A DNA stretch of 64,000 bases from Acanthosepion esculentum (lineage: Eukaryota; Mollusca; Cephalopoda; Sepiida; Sepiidae), in NCBI GenBank assembly GCA_964036315.1, contig OZ038487.1, forward strand, positions 58,029,342 through 58,093,341. The letters are read 5' to 3'. The position numbers were made by a program, and so were the translations under genes. Below the pieces are notes generated by a model. It saw only the letters and a list, made by a program, of their open reading frames with translations, searched no databases and was not told the origin of the DNA. Below, in pieces: positions 31,755-43,045 of the stretch. Every line of letters starts with the position of its first letter. Within the stretch, counting starts at the first letter, position 1.

Positions 31755-32335
31755 TTCTTTGTGTTGTGTCACTTCAGCACCTTGGCGGTCATGGCTCTCC
31801 ACAATTTCCTGTTTTTGTAGCTCTTAGTATATTTTGTCTTTTTGCTATCTCTCCTAATCCCTGTTCTGCCAACCATTTACACAAGCTCGCCAGGTATGTA
31901 ATGTGTTATTTTTCTCTGTCCTTCACTATGTCCTGTAAGTGTCAAATTTTCGCAGCTTTCCTTCTTCATTGTGTGCCCTAGAAATTTTAACTATCACTTT
32001 CTGATGTTAGGTATAAATATCCTTTCTGTTTTCATTTTCTCTAAAACTTTGTCACTGCTCACATGTTCTGGTATCCTCAGCATCCTCCTGTAGTTTCTGT
32101 TGCTTCAATACTATACTTTATCCATGAGGAGATTGTCCAACATTCACTGCCATATAGGAGGACAGATATTACCTAACTGTCCAGTAATCTTTTCTTTCTT
32201 TCTAACGAATGTTTACTGTTTTCTTAATACTGTTAAAACACTTGCCAGTTATTTAAAATTATTGTATTTGGTTGAATTCTCTACTTTCAGGACTCTTCAA
32301 TCAGCCGATATAAGCTGACCAGTTAGAGAATTCCG
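31755..32335 (-). mobile_element. LINE-A copy, C-terminal half
   Basis: Minus-strand LINE-A. The terminal WRAMTAKVLK-like segment is at about 31775-31805. The TGQ/GHxGK, FLGHTMKKE-like and RRMLRIPE-like segments run up to about 32085. 'caacattcactgccatatag' (about 32131-32150) is the LLYGSECWT segment, and diverged thumb sequence continues to about 32335. It is broken in all frames. Confidence 0.75.
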
Positions 32336-32378
32336 TTTAATGCTCATAGTCGGTAGAAGAAATGATATAAACAAAATT

Positions 32379-32387
<9 letters not shown>

Positions 32388-32424
<37 letters not shown>
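32388..32424. repeat. (AG)n microsatellite
   Basis: About 18 AG units. Confidence 0.95.
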
Positions 32425-32429
<5 letters not shown>

Positions 32430-33350
32430 AAAACTCAAACTCGTTCCAAAATATCTGCTCCGTCTCTTCCCAGCCTACCTAACCCCTGCTTAATTAGAGG
32501 GCAGGTCTGTGTGTAGCAAAAGTTATTTTATAACTTTTCAAGTCTCTGTCCAGCGAGAAAAAAGGCTGCCTGGAACTTTGACCCGATCTATTTAGGTATG
32601 AATTCGTCTGCGAAAAAATGTAAGGTAGTTGTCTATTTAGTGATTAGCTACTTCCATAATTAAATGTGTACGGTTTCTTACGGGAACATTTTGTAGTACA
32701 GTAAATGATGATGGTGAAAAAGAGCACAAGTACGAAATAACAGACAAATTGAGTTACAATTCAAGATAACATTTATTAGACAATTTAATAAAAGGAAAGC
32801 TTAAAATAAGAGTTTCTTTTGTTAAACGTAAATCGTATAAAAAACGAAATGCCCATGAATATGTTTGAGTGGGAACTTACTCTGTTAGAGTGTTTTATGC
32901 GTGTAGCGTTCACAGCCCTTTTAGCTTCTGTATGGAAAGTTCATGAAACCAGTTCGAAAGACGAAAAACCCTAAAAGATAGAGTTATTTTAGGGTTCACG
33001 TGTTTTTATATTCGAGAGCTACTGCTGATATGAAATTTATTTTAGTGATACTACTGCTACTATGTTTACGGTCACTACATCTATACTGGATTTTATTTTA
33101 ATATTTTAATATATACCTACATATATTATATGATAGAAAAACAGACTAACATGATTTTATACTTTCGTTCCAATCGGAAGACGCTTACCAAACAAACAGG
33201 CATTAACAACATTAATTGGAATAGTATGCAACTCGCTAGGACGCATACAGCTTTTGAATTCTCACTTGTCCTTATCCTAAAATGATTGAGAAACCATATT
33301 TGATCCACAGAAGAGTTAGATTCATATTTTTTCCAAAGGTATAAATACTT
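32430..33350. other. No recognisable feature
   Basis: AT-rich; no repeat family seen. Confidence 0.35.
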
Positions 33351-33351
33351 C

Positions 33352-33418
33352 CATGGTAACTATTCGGATGAACTCTCCGCTTTCTTACCCAGACTTTATG
33401 AATTTAAGCGTATGATAG
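33352..33418 (+). mobile_element. LINE-B fragment, upstream half of a split copy
   Basis: 'ataaatacttccatggtaac' and 'cttacccagactttatgaat' encode KYFHGNYSDELSAFLPRLYE-like residues, ending at the FKR position. The matching downstream half resumes at about 34125 after the LINE-A insert. Confidence 0.75.
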
Positions 33419-33419
33419 C

Positions 33420-34110
33420 GACGGAGAGTGAGAAGAATGTACTAAGAATAAACTACAAGAAGAGAGAATGCATGGTCGTCAGTAAGAGGATGAGCCTGAA
33501 GGTCGTGAATACTAGAATCAAGCAGACGCCGTAGTTAAAATACCTGGGAAGCGTCTTGACAGAAGGCGGTAAGTGCGACACTGAGATCCGTAGACGTATT
33601 GGGATGGCCAAGGACACATTCCAAAAGGTGGGCAGAGTATTGCGAGACCAGAGGATTTCTTTGATTGACAAAGAAAAGAATACTGAGCTGTTACATGACT
33701 TCCTTCTTTACGGCAGCAAATGTTGGACGATTTCGTCAAAGATGAAGAAGAGACTCGAAGCGACAGAGATGTAGTTCTACAGAAGGATGCTGAAGATATC
33801 ATGAACCGAGGATGTGAGCAATGATTAGGTCTTAGAGAGGTTGCAAACAAGGAGGAGGCTTATACTTAATATTAGGAAGAGGCTGCTGACATTTCTGGTC
33901 CTGGTGAATCTTATATTCACGAGTCGAATAGAGGGAAAGAGAGACAAGGGAAAACAATGCGTGACGTACCTGGCGGACCTAAGCAAGTGGATGACAGAAC
34001 GTGGTCTGGGGGAGAAAATAGAGAGAAGGAACTTGTTGAGAGCTGCAAGGGATAGGGGGATTTGGAGAGCCATGATCGCCTATGTCCTGAAAGGACATGA
34101 CACATAAAAA
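33420..34110 (+). mobile_element. LINE-A copy inserted in a LINE-B
   Basis: The plus strand reads 'NYKKRECMVVSKRMSLKVVN' near 33450, then 'YLGSVLTEGGKCDTEIRRRI' and 'GMAKDTFQKVGRVLRDQRIS' (33540-33660). Next come 'GSKCWTISSKMKKRLEATEM' to 33774, then a stop, and from 33841 'RRRLILNIRKRLLTF' and 'TSRIEGKRDKGKQCVTYLAD'. The copy ends with 'RGIWRAMIAYVLKGHDT' and its stop at 34105-34107. Only a few stops and one deletion (around the GHIMRKEGLENL segment) separate it from an open frame, so it is among the youngest LINE-A copies here. Confidence 0.88.
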
Positions 34111-34111
34111 G

Positions 34112-34440
34112 AAAGAAGTAGTAGATTGGAGGTAAGGTCTCAACAATTCACAGTTGAATTGGCTAAATGTGACCGTAAGTTCTGTGCTAACAGTTTCTTT
34201 TCTATAAGCAATTCTCGTCGCTTGTGGAACCCTTTTCCGTCTCCATTCTTTCCAGCCAAGTTCGATCTTAAAAAAATCAAATGCAATGTCAGTCGTTATT
34301 TGCTTCCCACTTAATTACTCTTCTATTGTTCCCGCTTTTTTTTTTAAAATAATGTTTCTCTTTTTTCTTATTCTTTCACACTCGGTAACCACTTGAGTCT
34401 TAATGGCTGTATTGCCTTAAAAAATTCGCAAAAGTGTATG
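34112..34440 (+). mobile_element. LINE-B fragment, downstream half of the split copy
   Basis: 'tcacagttgaattggctaaa' to 'ctgtgctaacagtttctttt' encodes FTVELAKCDRKFCANSFFSI-like residues. 'LWNPFPSPFFPAKFDLKK' and the end 'IKCNVSRYLLPT' plus stop follow at about 34280-34316. The 3' UTR follows. It continues the frame interrupted at 33418. Confidence 0.82.
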
Positions 34441-35345
34441 TAATGAACTCGGTCGGAATTATGAATCGTTTAACCGATTTCTCTTCCAGAGCCGATATCT
34501 CGTACACTACTCACACGTGCAATAAAGCATCACGCTATCAGTAAAAACTTGAATACTCATTGTTACAGAACTTTTGCGATGAAGAATTAATTACCAGTTT
34601 CACTTCGCAAGCCGTTGTTTTTACATTCTTACTTTCCATTTGACTGATCTATAAATGTGAGGCAACTACTTTTGCTCGGGAAATTCGAGAACCAGAAAGC
34701 AGATCAACAGGCATATATACGGATGCACAATCATGCACACCTTCCATGCACGCCCGTGTATTGAATATCTTTAGCAAATATGCATGCACACGCAAATTAT
34801 CTGAACCAGATTTTATCTCGCACGGCCATGCATATCGTTTCAGTCAGCAAGAAAACCTATACGGCATCATCATATCGATGGCTCCGTATTTAAACCTCCC
34901 ACCAACACATTTCTAATCTGTTAAACAATAAATCCGCCCGGCGACCGTGATGAGAACTAATCAAATTTAATCAGCGACTCTAGTTAATGAACCATTTTGG
35001 TATTGGCAAAGTAGGAGGAAGAAACTTGTTACACTTTTGGGTGATAGCGTGAAGTCGCTATGCAGTTGTCAAAGTAACGCTAATCTCTGAGTGTGACTAT
35101 AATTAGTGTGACATAATGCAATTTGGAGTTAACTCCTCTTACCATCTACGTTGTCATTATTATCCCGCCTATGACCAGAATCTCAGAATTACCAAGGTTA
35201 TTAATGATTCTAAATTCATTATTGAATTCCAGACAACCACTAATGCTAAATAGATGATATTATAATTACGTTCATTTTTTTTCCAGTAAATATATGCAGA
35301 AGCGTATACCTTATTGCTATACACATGTAATTATAATTTTATTTT
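34441..35345. other. No recognisable feature
   Basis: No repeat family or coding signal seen. Slightly less AT-rich around 34660-34960. Confidence 0.35.
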
Positions 35346-35349
35346 TTCA

Positions 35350-35755
35350 TCATTTCGCACCAGATAAAGGTCATAAAGCCACTAAGACACAAGGGGTTAC
35401 TGAGTTTGGAAGAATAAGAAGAAAGATAAACATAAATGAGCGAAAAGAATAGAAGAGTAATCGGGAAGACAATAGACGTGTGACATTGCATTTAAATTTT
35501 TGACGATCAAAGTTGAATGGAAGAGAATTCCACAGGGGAGAAGTGTGTGTGTGTGTGGGGGGGGAACTGTTTTCATAAAACTTACAGTTACATCTAGCCA
35601 TTTCAACGGTTTCAATTGATGAGACCTTGTTGCCAATCTAGTACAGTGTTTAAATTCATAAATTCTTGATACCATAGCGGAAATTTCATCAAAACAATTA
35701 CCATGAAGCAACAGGTTATTTTCTGGCCGCTGGACGTCAGATTTAAGGCGGGTGA
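35350..35755 (-). mobile_element. LINE-B fragment, 3' end
   Basis: The minus strand gives 'MVSRIYEFKHCTRLATRSHQ' (about 35610-35675), then frames closing with 'LIVKNLNAMSHVYCLP'. The 3' UTR at about 35360-35400 contains 'taaagccactaagacacaag'. A (gt)n/(g)n patch at 35543-35566 lies inside. The LINE-E (ATT)n tail abuts its 5' side. Confidence 0.75.
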
Positions 35756-35761
35756 TGGTCA

Positions 35762-35814
<53 letters not shown>
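35762..35814. repeat. (ATT)n microsatellite, tail of LINE-E copy 1
   Basis: About 18 att units at the 3' end (minus orientation) of LINE-E copy 1. The YYYY and IIII frames are repeat translations. Confidence 0.95.
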
Positions 35815-35815
<1 letters not shown>

Positions 35816-37130
35816 TCCTGGAATTTCTGTTGTATACTAATTTCCTTCCGAGTCCCAGCCACAGACCTAAGTTCAGAAATGGCTTCATGACATTTTCCCC
35901 CAAACATTTTTTGAAAAAAAACAAAACAAAAACAAAACAAAACAAAACACAAAAACAAACTAATAAAGCCAAGAACACACAGATTTTCCATAGGTAAAGT
36001 CCTCCATAATGCGTGAGCTGTAAATGTGAGTAATTTGTTTTGCATTTCTTTAAGACATGGGCACTCAGGGATCCCTTCAATGAGTCTTTCGGAACAGTTT
36101 CCCAACAAGCCGGGGGATTTAACTACAACTGGAATTACTGATGTCCTCATGTGCCACAGGTTTTGATATTTTTACTTTAAGGTCCTTGTATTTTAATAGT
36201 TTTTTGAAGGTCTTCCAAGATACATAATAATCTGCAGGGACGGCCATGTCAATAAGAAAACAAATTCCGTTTTGTGGCCTTTGGTCACGATGTCTGGGCG
36301 ATTAGCTTTGATTGTTCTGTCTGTGTGTATTGTAAAGTCCCATGAAATTGTTACACGACTTACGTCTGTAACCGGGTCTGGGTTGTGTTAATCTCAATTA
36401 CTAGCATTTTCCTTCCTGCAAAAGTTGCAGGTTTTCCAGTGTAGATATTGGCCCATTCTGTTATGCTGGGTTTTATATGCAGCAGACGCTAATGCCGTGC
36501 AACCTGATACAAAATTTTAAATTGTTTTTAAATATTTATCACAGAGTCTGCATTTCGGTTTAACACAATTTTTCAATATATATGCTTAGTACTTTTTAGT
36601 TAGGAAGAATTAGTACTGGGCAGCAAGAATAAAACCTTTGGTTTCTGCTTTTATTCCTGCACTGAGTAAACACTAATGGGTACGGGATTTTTCTACATCA
36701 GCTTCTTTGGTACGGGCAGAGTATTGACCATGAAAGGAATTATCTTACCAAACTTTCTGCATTTGGTTCCGTGCATTTAATTTTGCTTTCCTTTTTAGGT
36801 TCTTTACCGCTGCAGTAGGTGTATTATATTTTACTTGCACTTCTTCGCCCACTTGCAATTCCCTTAATTTGTTGGCTTCCTTCATTACTGAATAAAGTTT
36901 CTTATTTCTTTCATGTTCTTTGACACATATCATCATTCAGTCTTCTGTAGTTTTCAGGTATCTTTGAAGACCAATTGTTGTGATTTTGTAAGACAGTTCT
37001 AGTTGAACTAATTCTCTGCCTCTTTCGGATCTGGGCACAAACAGACCATCAACATCAGTCTTAAATGGTAAGTGAGAAGCTTTCTTATTTTGACATCCAT
37101 TCACTTAATATCAGCTATTGTCCAGTTAAG
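35815..37130 (-). mobile_element. LINE-E copy 1 (restriction-like-endonuclease type)
   Basis: Non-LTR retrotransposon of a type whose C-terminus has a zinc knuckle and a PD-(D/E)xK-like endonuclease instead of an APE endonuclease. From about 37115 on the minus strand: 'MDVKIRKLLTYHLRLM' (post-RT block), 'HERNKKLYSVMKEANKLREL' (36936-36850), 'AVKNLKRKAKLNARNQMQKV', then SAGxKAETxGFILAAQ-like sequence (about 36590-36640). The RPDIV..CFLIDMAVPAD endonuclease-like core is at about 36225-36310, and 'RTSVIPVVVKSPGLLGNCSE' with 'LTFTAHALWRTL' at 36150-36000. The stretch 35890-35960 is A-rich. Frames are broken. Confidence 0.8.
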
Positions 37131-37149
37131 GATATTTTTTACAGTAAGG

Positions 37150-39350
37150 TTCACTCTATACAAGGCCAGGTCCCCTCGAGGGACAGGGTTACGTTAAGGA
37201 GTAGTTTATATGGATAGGAAGGGAAGATAACGGTTGACTCTCGACTTGATCAAGATAAGATTATAGCGATCGAGGGAACATCCTCTTGGGAGTCAGTTCC
37301 ACAGGGCAGTGGTTCGCGGAAAGAAGCTGTCTGAGTGGAACTTACTTCTCGCCGATGGAATACGGGGGAAATCTGGGTGGTTTGCTATGAAAGTGGCATG
37401 GTGGATCCTAGCCGTGAAGGTTAGACCTGGCGGAATCATGGAATGTAGTTCGTCCGAGCACTTTCCATGGTAGTAGTGACAGAGCAGTGAAAGACTTGCC
37501 ACATCCCACTTATGAGAGAGGTTGGACGGTGGGAAATAGTTCTTCACCAACAAGGACTCGGAGACGGTTTTGAACACAAAACTGGAAAGTACGCTCTGGG
37601 TAACTCCAGCCCAAATATGAAAAAAAAACTACTTACCATTTTCGGCCAGATCTAGCTCTTATAACAGTAGAGGATATCATAAGGAGTCAGGTACTTACTG
37701 GAGCGGTGCAGGGAGCCGATCATTTTACCTGCATCTTTAGCAATGGATCGTATATATCAACGCCACCTGAGGTTGGATGTGAGTTTGAGGTCCAATATAC
37801 TCTCAAGGCTCGGGGACTTCTCGAGGAGACATCTGTTCATTGTGACTGGCGGTAGTTCAGGTTCTGATCGGTGGTGATGGAATGTAACCAGTTTGGTTCT
37901 AGAGGCATTGAATGTGACCAGCCAGTTTTCACCACTAGAAGTTAGTGTTAATTCGGAAGAGAGGTCAACTGCCAATCTCTGATCGTCAAAATGTTTAGAG
38001 CTGTGTTCGTATATCGTCGTATCATCGGTTGTTTCTATCCAGGTGCTCGACGACCTTCTTGTTGATTAAGGCCTCAATAAGCTTATTATTGATTCTGAGG
38101 ATACTAATGGGTCTATACTGGGAGGGAGTCGGTTGCGCACGTCCTTGAATACCGGACATACGCTTGTCAAATTCCACATACCTGGGAATGGTTTCTTTTC
38201 AAGCAGTGGTTAAATAACGTTGCTAGGATCTGGGATAATTCTGGGTTGATATTCTTAAGGACGACCACTGGAATTTTCTCGGAACCAGTGGCTTTTTTGA
38301 GGTCGAGGCTTTTGATAAGTCTAAAGAATTCTCTTACTGAAATGAGTATATTACTAAGATTTTGCTCAGTGAGACGTGGGCAATTATGGAGGAGGTGGCT
38401 TTGTCATCTAACGTTTAGTTTGAGGCAATGATCGAGGCGATGAGCTTCGTCTTGTCAGTCGAAGAGTATATGAATTCGGACCATTTATAAGAGTAAACAC
38501 AGCCTTGCCTCTGCTCATAATTTGAATGGTGATCCTCCAGAATTCGCGAGATCCAACTTGCTTTATTTCAAACTTGGTCGGGACATCTCCTACGTAGCTG
38601 CACTTTGCATTTTCCAGGACTCTCTTACAGCGATTACGCGAAGTTCTGAAAGAAGAAAGGACCAGACTACACCGCTTCTTGCGATAGATTTTCGAAATAG
38701 TGATTCCGGTGAGCTATGGTTTCAGTGCATTCAGGGGTGAACCATGACTGACGGTTTTTGCTGGAATTTGTGGAGGAGTATAAACCACTCCATTCCAGAA
38801 AGGATCAATTCGGAGATTAGAGCAGCAGTTTTTTGGGGGGAGGGGGGCAACATGTTTGAAGAAGATTAGGAGAGGAGCTTTCGTCATATAGGACCGGAAG
38901 CTTCACCAAGTCTGCTTTCTATCGAACGTTAAATTATGGGATGCCAATAATGTGGAGTCAATCTGGACACTGACTAGGGAATGATCTCACGTGTCAATGG
39001 GAGGCAAAACTTTTACTGAGCATGATGTTAGAAAAAGGCCGATGACGTTCCCCCTGTTGGGCCGCCGCACCCGGGACGCTGGTGGGTTCTTCAATGATCT
39101 GGGTTAGTTCATAGGCGACGGAGAAGTCTCTGCAATATCTACCTTCCTCATCTGCCTTTTGTTAGAGAGGACGAACCACTTTGGTGGTGAACATTGAAGT
39201 CACCGCATATGTGAAAGCTGGCCGAGGGAAATTCGGTGAGGACAACCCTCTCTGATAGTCGATCAAAGATTACCGACCCTTCATCCTGAGGACGACACCG
39301 AGCAAAAGCGAATAGATAATTGCTACGTGAAGACACATATGCAGAAGATC
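37150..39350 (-). mobile_element. LINE-C copy, endonuclease to 3' end
   Basis: The most complete LINE here, about 2.2 kb. In minus-strand order: the APE-type endonuclease end 'IFDRLSERVVLTEFPSASFH' and 'ICGDFNVHH' (39270-39180); a linker with SFWxLVK-like sequence (about 38650-38760); the RT fingers 'LDLKKATGSEKIPVVVLKNI' (38310-38250); 'SQYRPISIL'-like (about 38090-38130); 'NWLVTFNASRTKLVTFHHHR' after the YADD region (37930-37870); 'SLESILDLKLTSNLRW'; and the C-terminal 'WDVASLSLLCHYYHGKCSDE', 'LHSMIPP' and 'FHSDSFFPRTTALWN' (37505-37293). A CR1/Jockey-type element. Stops and frameshifts make it inactive; the start of the endonuclease is missing. Confidence 0.88.
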
Positions 39351-40185
39351 AGAGTCTTTGTATGTGTGTCCCTGCTACAGGGAAACTCGTTTTTTTATGT
39401 GGCAACCGAGTTCGTGACCGTGGTGAATTAGGAGGTCGGATGCTAAAACTCTATTGCACCAAAGGGACAGCCAATGCGTTTATGGCTGATATTCTGTTTC
39501 GTGAATTCAACTCGGTATTTAACACAAGACGCAGCCTCCTTATTATTTTTTATTACTTTCACCTTCATTTCGGTATGTTTTATTAAATTCTTTTGTCAAC
39601 TAAGCTACTTTTGTCTTATAAGCTTCTCATTCTTCCAGTTACCTAATCTTTGTGACAAAATCTAGATCTATTTAGTGTGTTTTTGTAATTCCCCCTTTTG
39701 TTGAATGTTATTTTTGCACATTTTTGTAATCCGACATCCATACCGATATAAACACCGAAACATTTTACAATATTGCGGAAAGCGTTCAACTCGTTGTCTT
39801 CTTTGGCAAAGATTTTGAAAACTAGAGCATGACCTTGCAGATGGTGTCCAGTTAAATGTGCCTTCAGATCGGGTCACCTATTTCACAGTATTATCAAGAT
39901 ATGATTCCCAAGTCGCGTTAGGTGTTATAGCTTACAAACTAAGAGAAAAAAGAACAGCTCTCGACAGCCAGCCATGATGCTCAGCAACTTCACTCATGGA
40001 TAAAGATGCACCATGCGTAAGTCTTGAGGCGATAGACACAACATGTTAAGGTAACTGACAGGCAATCTTTGGTATTGAACGGGTTACTTAATGAAGCCAG
40101 TCATAATTCATCAACACAAAACATGTGCATGTGAACTCTCCAACAGATTAATGACAAAAAAACAAAACAAAAACGATGGGGTGGC
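39351..40185. other. No recognisable feature
   Basis: No repeat family recognised. The frames at 39320-39586 (plus) and 39668-39877 (minus) show no motif. Confidence 0.3.
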
Positions 40186-40189
40186 GATG

Positions 40190-40202
40190 GTATTATTATT
40201 AA

Positions 40203-40241
<39 letters not shown>
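40190..40241. repeat. (ATT)n microsatellite, tail of LINE-E copy 2
   Basis: About 16 att units with one aatatt break. Confidence 0.95.
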
Positions 40242-40242
<1 letters not shown>

Positions 40243-40885
40243 AAATTCTATAGTTTCTGGTGTATACACATTTTTGCTAGTCCCAACCAGAGCCCTAAGA
40301 CCGGAAATGGTATCATGACATTTTCCAGTGAGCATTTCTGAAAATAAAACAAACCCTAAAATCACACACATTTTACATAGATAAAGCCCTTCGTAAAGTG
40401 TGAGTTGTACTTGTGATTACATTTTTTTGGTATATTTTAAGGCTTGTGATACCATGGATCCCTTCAATGACTATCGTAACATTTTCCAATCAAACCGAGG
40501 GCTCTAACTACAACTGGAATTATTGATGTCCTCGCGTGACACATTTTTGAAATTTCGATTTCAAGTTCCTTGTATTTTGATGGTTTTTTGAAGATCTTCA
40601 AAAATACATTAGAGTCTCCAGGGACTGTCATGTCAATAAGAAGACATATTCTGTTTTTGTAGTCTCTGATCACATTGTCTGGGTAATTAGCTTTGACTAT
40701 TCTGTCTGTGTGTACTGTAAAGTCCCATAAAAATGTTACAGGTCCTATGACTTTGACCGGGTCTGGGTGGTGTTAATACCAATTTTTTGCATTTTCCTAT
40801 AGTTTCTAATGCAGATACTGGCCCACTCTGTCATGCTGGGTTTTAAATTCAGTGGATGCAAATACCGTGCAACCTGATACAAAAT
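40242..40885 (-). mobile_element. LINE-E copy 2, C-terminal end
   Basis: Minus strand 40673-40464 reads 'RDYKNRICLLIDMTVPGDSN', 'FKKPSKYKELEIEISKMCHA' and 'RTSIIPVVVRALGLIGKCYD', the endonuclease-like core and the conserved VIPVVVGALG block. The upstream part to 40885 and the 3' UTR (40242-40330) align with LINE-E copy 1. It shares the (ATT)n tail. Confidence 0.85.
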
Positions 40886-40887
40886 GG

Positions 40888-40891
40888 TAAC

Positions 40892-40946
<55 letters not shown>
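40888..40946. repeat. (ATT)n microsatellite
   Basis: About 19 att units on the 5' side of LINE-E copy 2, possibly the tail of another element on the minus strand. Confidence 0.95.
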
Positions 40947-40947
<1 letters not shown>

Positions 40948-40949
40948 AA

Positions 40950-41525
40950 CTATAATCTCTTAGTGGGTGCTTAATTGAAACCAAAGTTAAGCTAAGTTAG
41001 TAATCAATAGGAATAGGTAGGTTCGCCTATCGTTCGGTTCACACTCCTTCCCGATCTTTTGATCAGTAGTAGAGATTTATCCCGTCCCTTTTATGACCAG
41101 TAGCCCACTGCGTCTTAGTGGCGTCTTCGTTATGCTTCTGGTAAATTGATAAAAAAAATATATCCATTCTGATCTTAAGTGGTAAGTAGCATGTATATAT
41201 TTTTTATATTTTCTTTTCTGAACAGATGATCAGTTGCAATCTTTGTTTAACGTCTCGTACAAAAGAAGCTACCAGATATCTTGATAATGTTTTTGTCTCT
41301 CTTTTTCTTGATCGTAATCAGGTCTTCAATGTTTATGGGAATAACTGTTTTTTCGTCGCCACATAGTTTTTTCTATTTCTTATTTTTACCTATATTGTCA
41401 AATTCTTTAGCAGATACACTTTTATCTGATGCCACTGCCATCTCAGAAAACATTATTTACCTGGAGACTTTAATCACCAGGTGGGATCTCTTACCTTGTC
41501 AGTGCGGATAGTAAATTATCCCAAA
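40950..41525. other. No recognisable feature
   Basis: No family match. The 76-codon frame at 41281-41511 begins with a hydrophobic stretch that could mimic a signal peptide, but there is no other support for a gene. Confidence 0.3.
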
Positions 41526-41527
41526 AT

Positions 41528-41835
41528 CAGTCAGTTATGTGCCATGCGTGATACACGCTTAGGCAATCATGTATATTTCGATACATGACTGACGAGGCAG
41601 ATTTTTTTCTCCGAAGTAGATTGCCATTTCTTTCTGCGGTAGACCAGTTACAATTCAAGGCTACAGAACTCGGTCTGTTCTGCTATTTACCCATAGCTGG
41701 AGTGAGAAGAAAAGTATTCATAGCTTTCCTAAAGGTATTAGCTCGTAAGTGAATGTAATGGATTCAACTGGAATTCGAACTCGGCTCTCCGATTCCTCAA
41801 TCCGAGCCACTATCCATTACTCCACGGTGCCTCCC
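41528..41835 (-). mobile_element. SINE-1 copy, full length
   Basis: Best SINE-1. From 41835 on the minus strand: 'gggaggcaccgtggagtaat' and 'ggatagtggctcggattgag' (A-box region), 'gagagccgagttcgaattcc' (B box), 'attcacttacgagctaatac', a body with 'tgggtaaatagcagaacaga', and the 3' end with 'aagcgtgtatcacgcatggc'. About 300 bp. Polymerase III boxes and high copy number mark a tRNA-derived SINE. Confidence 0.88.
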
Positions 41836-41939
41836 TATCCCAAAATAGTGATTGATAAATTTCCATGAATGGATCAGGGAGATGTTCATACCATTTTTTT
41901 AGCAAATAATATAATGGCTTATTATTGTCATTATTATTG

Positions 41940-42245
41940 TTGAGCGCGTTGTGGCTTCAAATGAGAAATCGGAGTGTCGAGTTCGAATTGCAGTCCGGTC
42001 CGATACATTCACTTACGTGCAAATACTATCCATATGAATCCATCACTTCTCCCCTACTGGATATGGATTGAATAGCAGGACAGACTGGGTCTTATAGTCT
42101 TGGTGGTCAACCAGTCTACCGCAAAAAGAAACTGCAACTTACTGGTGAGAGAAAGCTTCTGCCTAGTTAGTCACGAATAAAAAAATACATGATCGCTCAA
42201 GCGTGTATCGCCTATGAAACTTAACTGACTGACTGTATGACTGAA
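41940..42245 (+). mobile_element. SINE-1 copy, head to head with the previous one
   Basis: The plus strand runs 'tgagaaatcggagtgtcgag', 'ttcgaattgcagtccggtcc', 'cattcacttacgtgcaaata', 'ggacagactgggtcttatag' and 'gatcgctcaagcgtgtatcg', ending 'taactgactgactg'. Separated by about 105 bp from an inverted copy, so transcripts across both could fold into a long hairpin. Confidence 0.85.
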
Positions 42246-42444
42246 AGAGCAACACGCCAGAAATGCGACGATAGGGTACAAATATATAATGCCCACATCA
42301 ACATGTACAACAGGTTATGGTCAGTGAAATGACAAGGAATAGAAAATATATTTGTTAATACCTCTAATCAATTAAGATCGGAAGATATGAAAGTCATGGT
42401 AGCTGTGGTATCAGGGCATATATTTTTATTTTTTTTTAAATCAT

Positions 42445-42935
42445 ATCACCCCATGTAAAGCAGTAAAGTCACTAAGACATAAGGATTTACTGTGTGTGAA
42501 AAAATAAGAAAAAAGAGAAACATTACTAAGGATCTGGAACAATAGAAATGTAATGAAGATGGCAGTAGATAACACTTGACATAGCATTTAAATATTTGAA
42601 GATCAAAGTTGACTGGAAAGCCTGGAGGCGGAAGAGATTTCTACAAGTGAGATGTGCGAGAAAAGAAACTCTTAGCATAGAAACTATACCCAGCCAATTC
42701 AAGAGTGAATTATTGGGACTTTGTCACCTATTTTGTACTGCGCTTAAATTCATGATGTTTAAATATCACATCGAAGAGTTCATCTGAACAATTAACATGA
42801 AAGTCTGTGTAGAAAAGCCACAGGGAAGATACATTACGTCTGAAGCCTAGATGCCGGGTTAGGTCCAATGACGTTGCTGATTCTTCTTTGGATTTTATCA
42901 AGAATCTCTAGATATACAACTAGAGCACTGGGCTA
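42445..42935 (-). mobile_element. LINE-B fragment, 3' end
   Basis: Plus-strand words 'gtaaagtcactaagacataa' (3' UTR), 'tttaaatatttgaagatcaa' (FKYL/INLQIFK region), 'gcctggaggcggaag' and, at the far end, 'tcttctttggattttatcaa' (DKIQRR region) follow LINE-B in minus orientation. Strongly diverged. Confidence 0.7.
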
Positions 42936-42959
42936 TTATTATTATTATTTGCTATTTCA

Positions 42960-43045
42960 TACGATCATTTACCAAGTCTTAGGTACAGGATGATCCAAAA
43001 GTCATGCGACATTTGGCAGAAAACTTACACTTGTGAAATCACCTC
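42960..43045. repeat. Dispersed repeat pair member 1
   Basis: 'catttaccaagtcttaggta' and 'catttggcagaaaacttaca' align with 44463-44545 over about 80 bp. 'acaggatgatccaaaagtca' resembles a transposon end such as 'acagggtgttncaaaagtca'. Confidence 0.5.

Noticed and set aside
41281..41511. A 76-codon frame with a hydrophobic start resembling a secreted peptide
   Set aside because: No cleavage context, no cysteine pattern and no supporting gene structure.
41590..41610. Another hammerhead core ('ctgacgaggcag' in SINE-1)
   Set aside because: CTGACGA is present but no GAAA follows at stem II distance, and no stems close.
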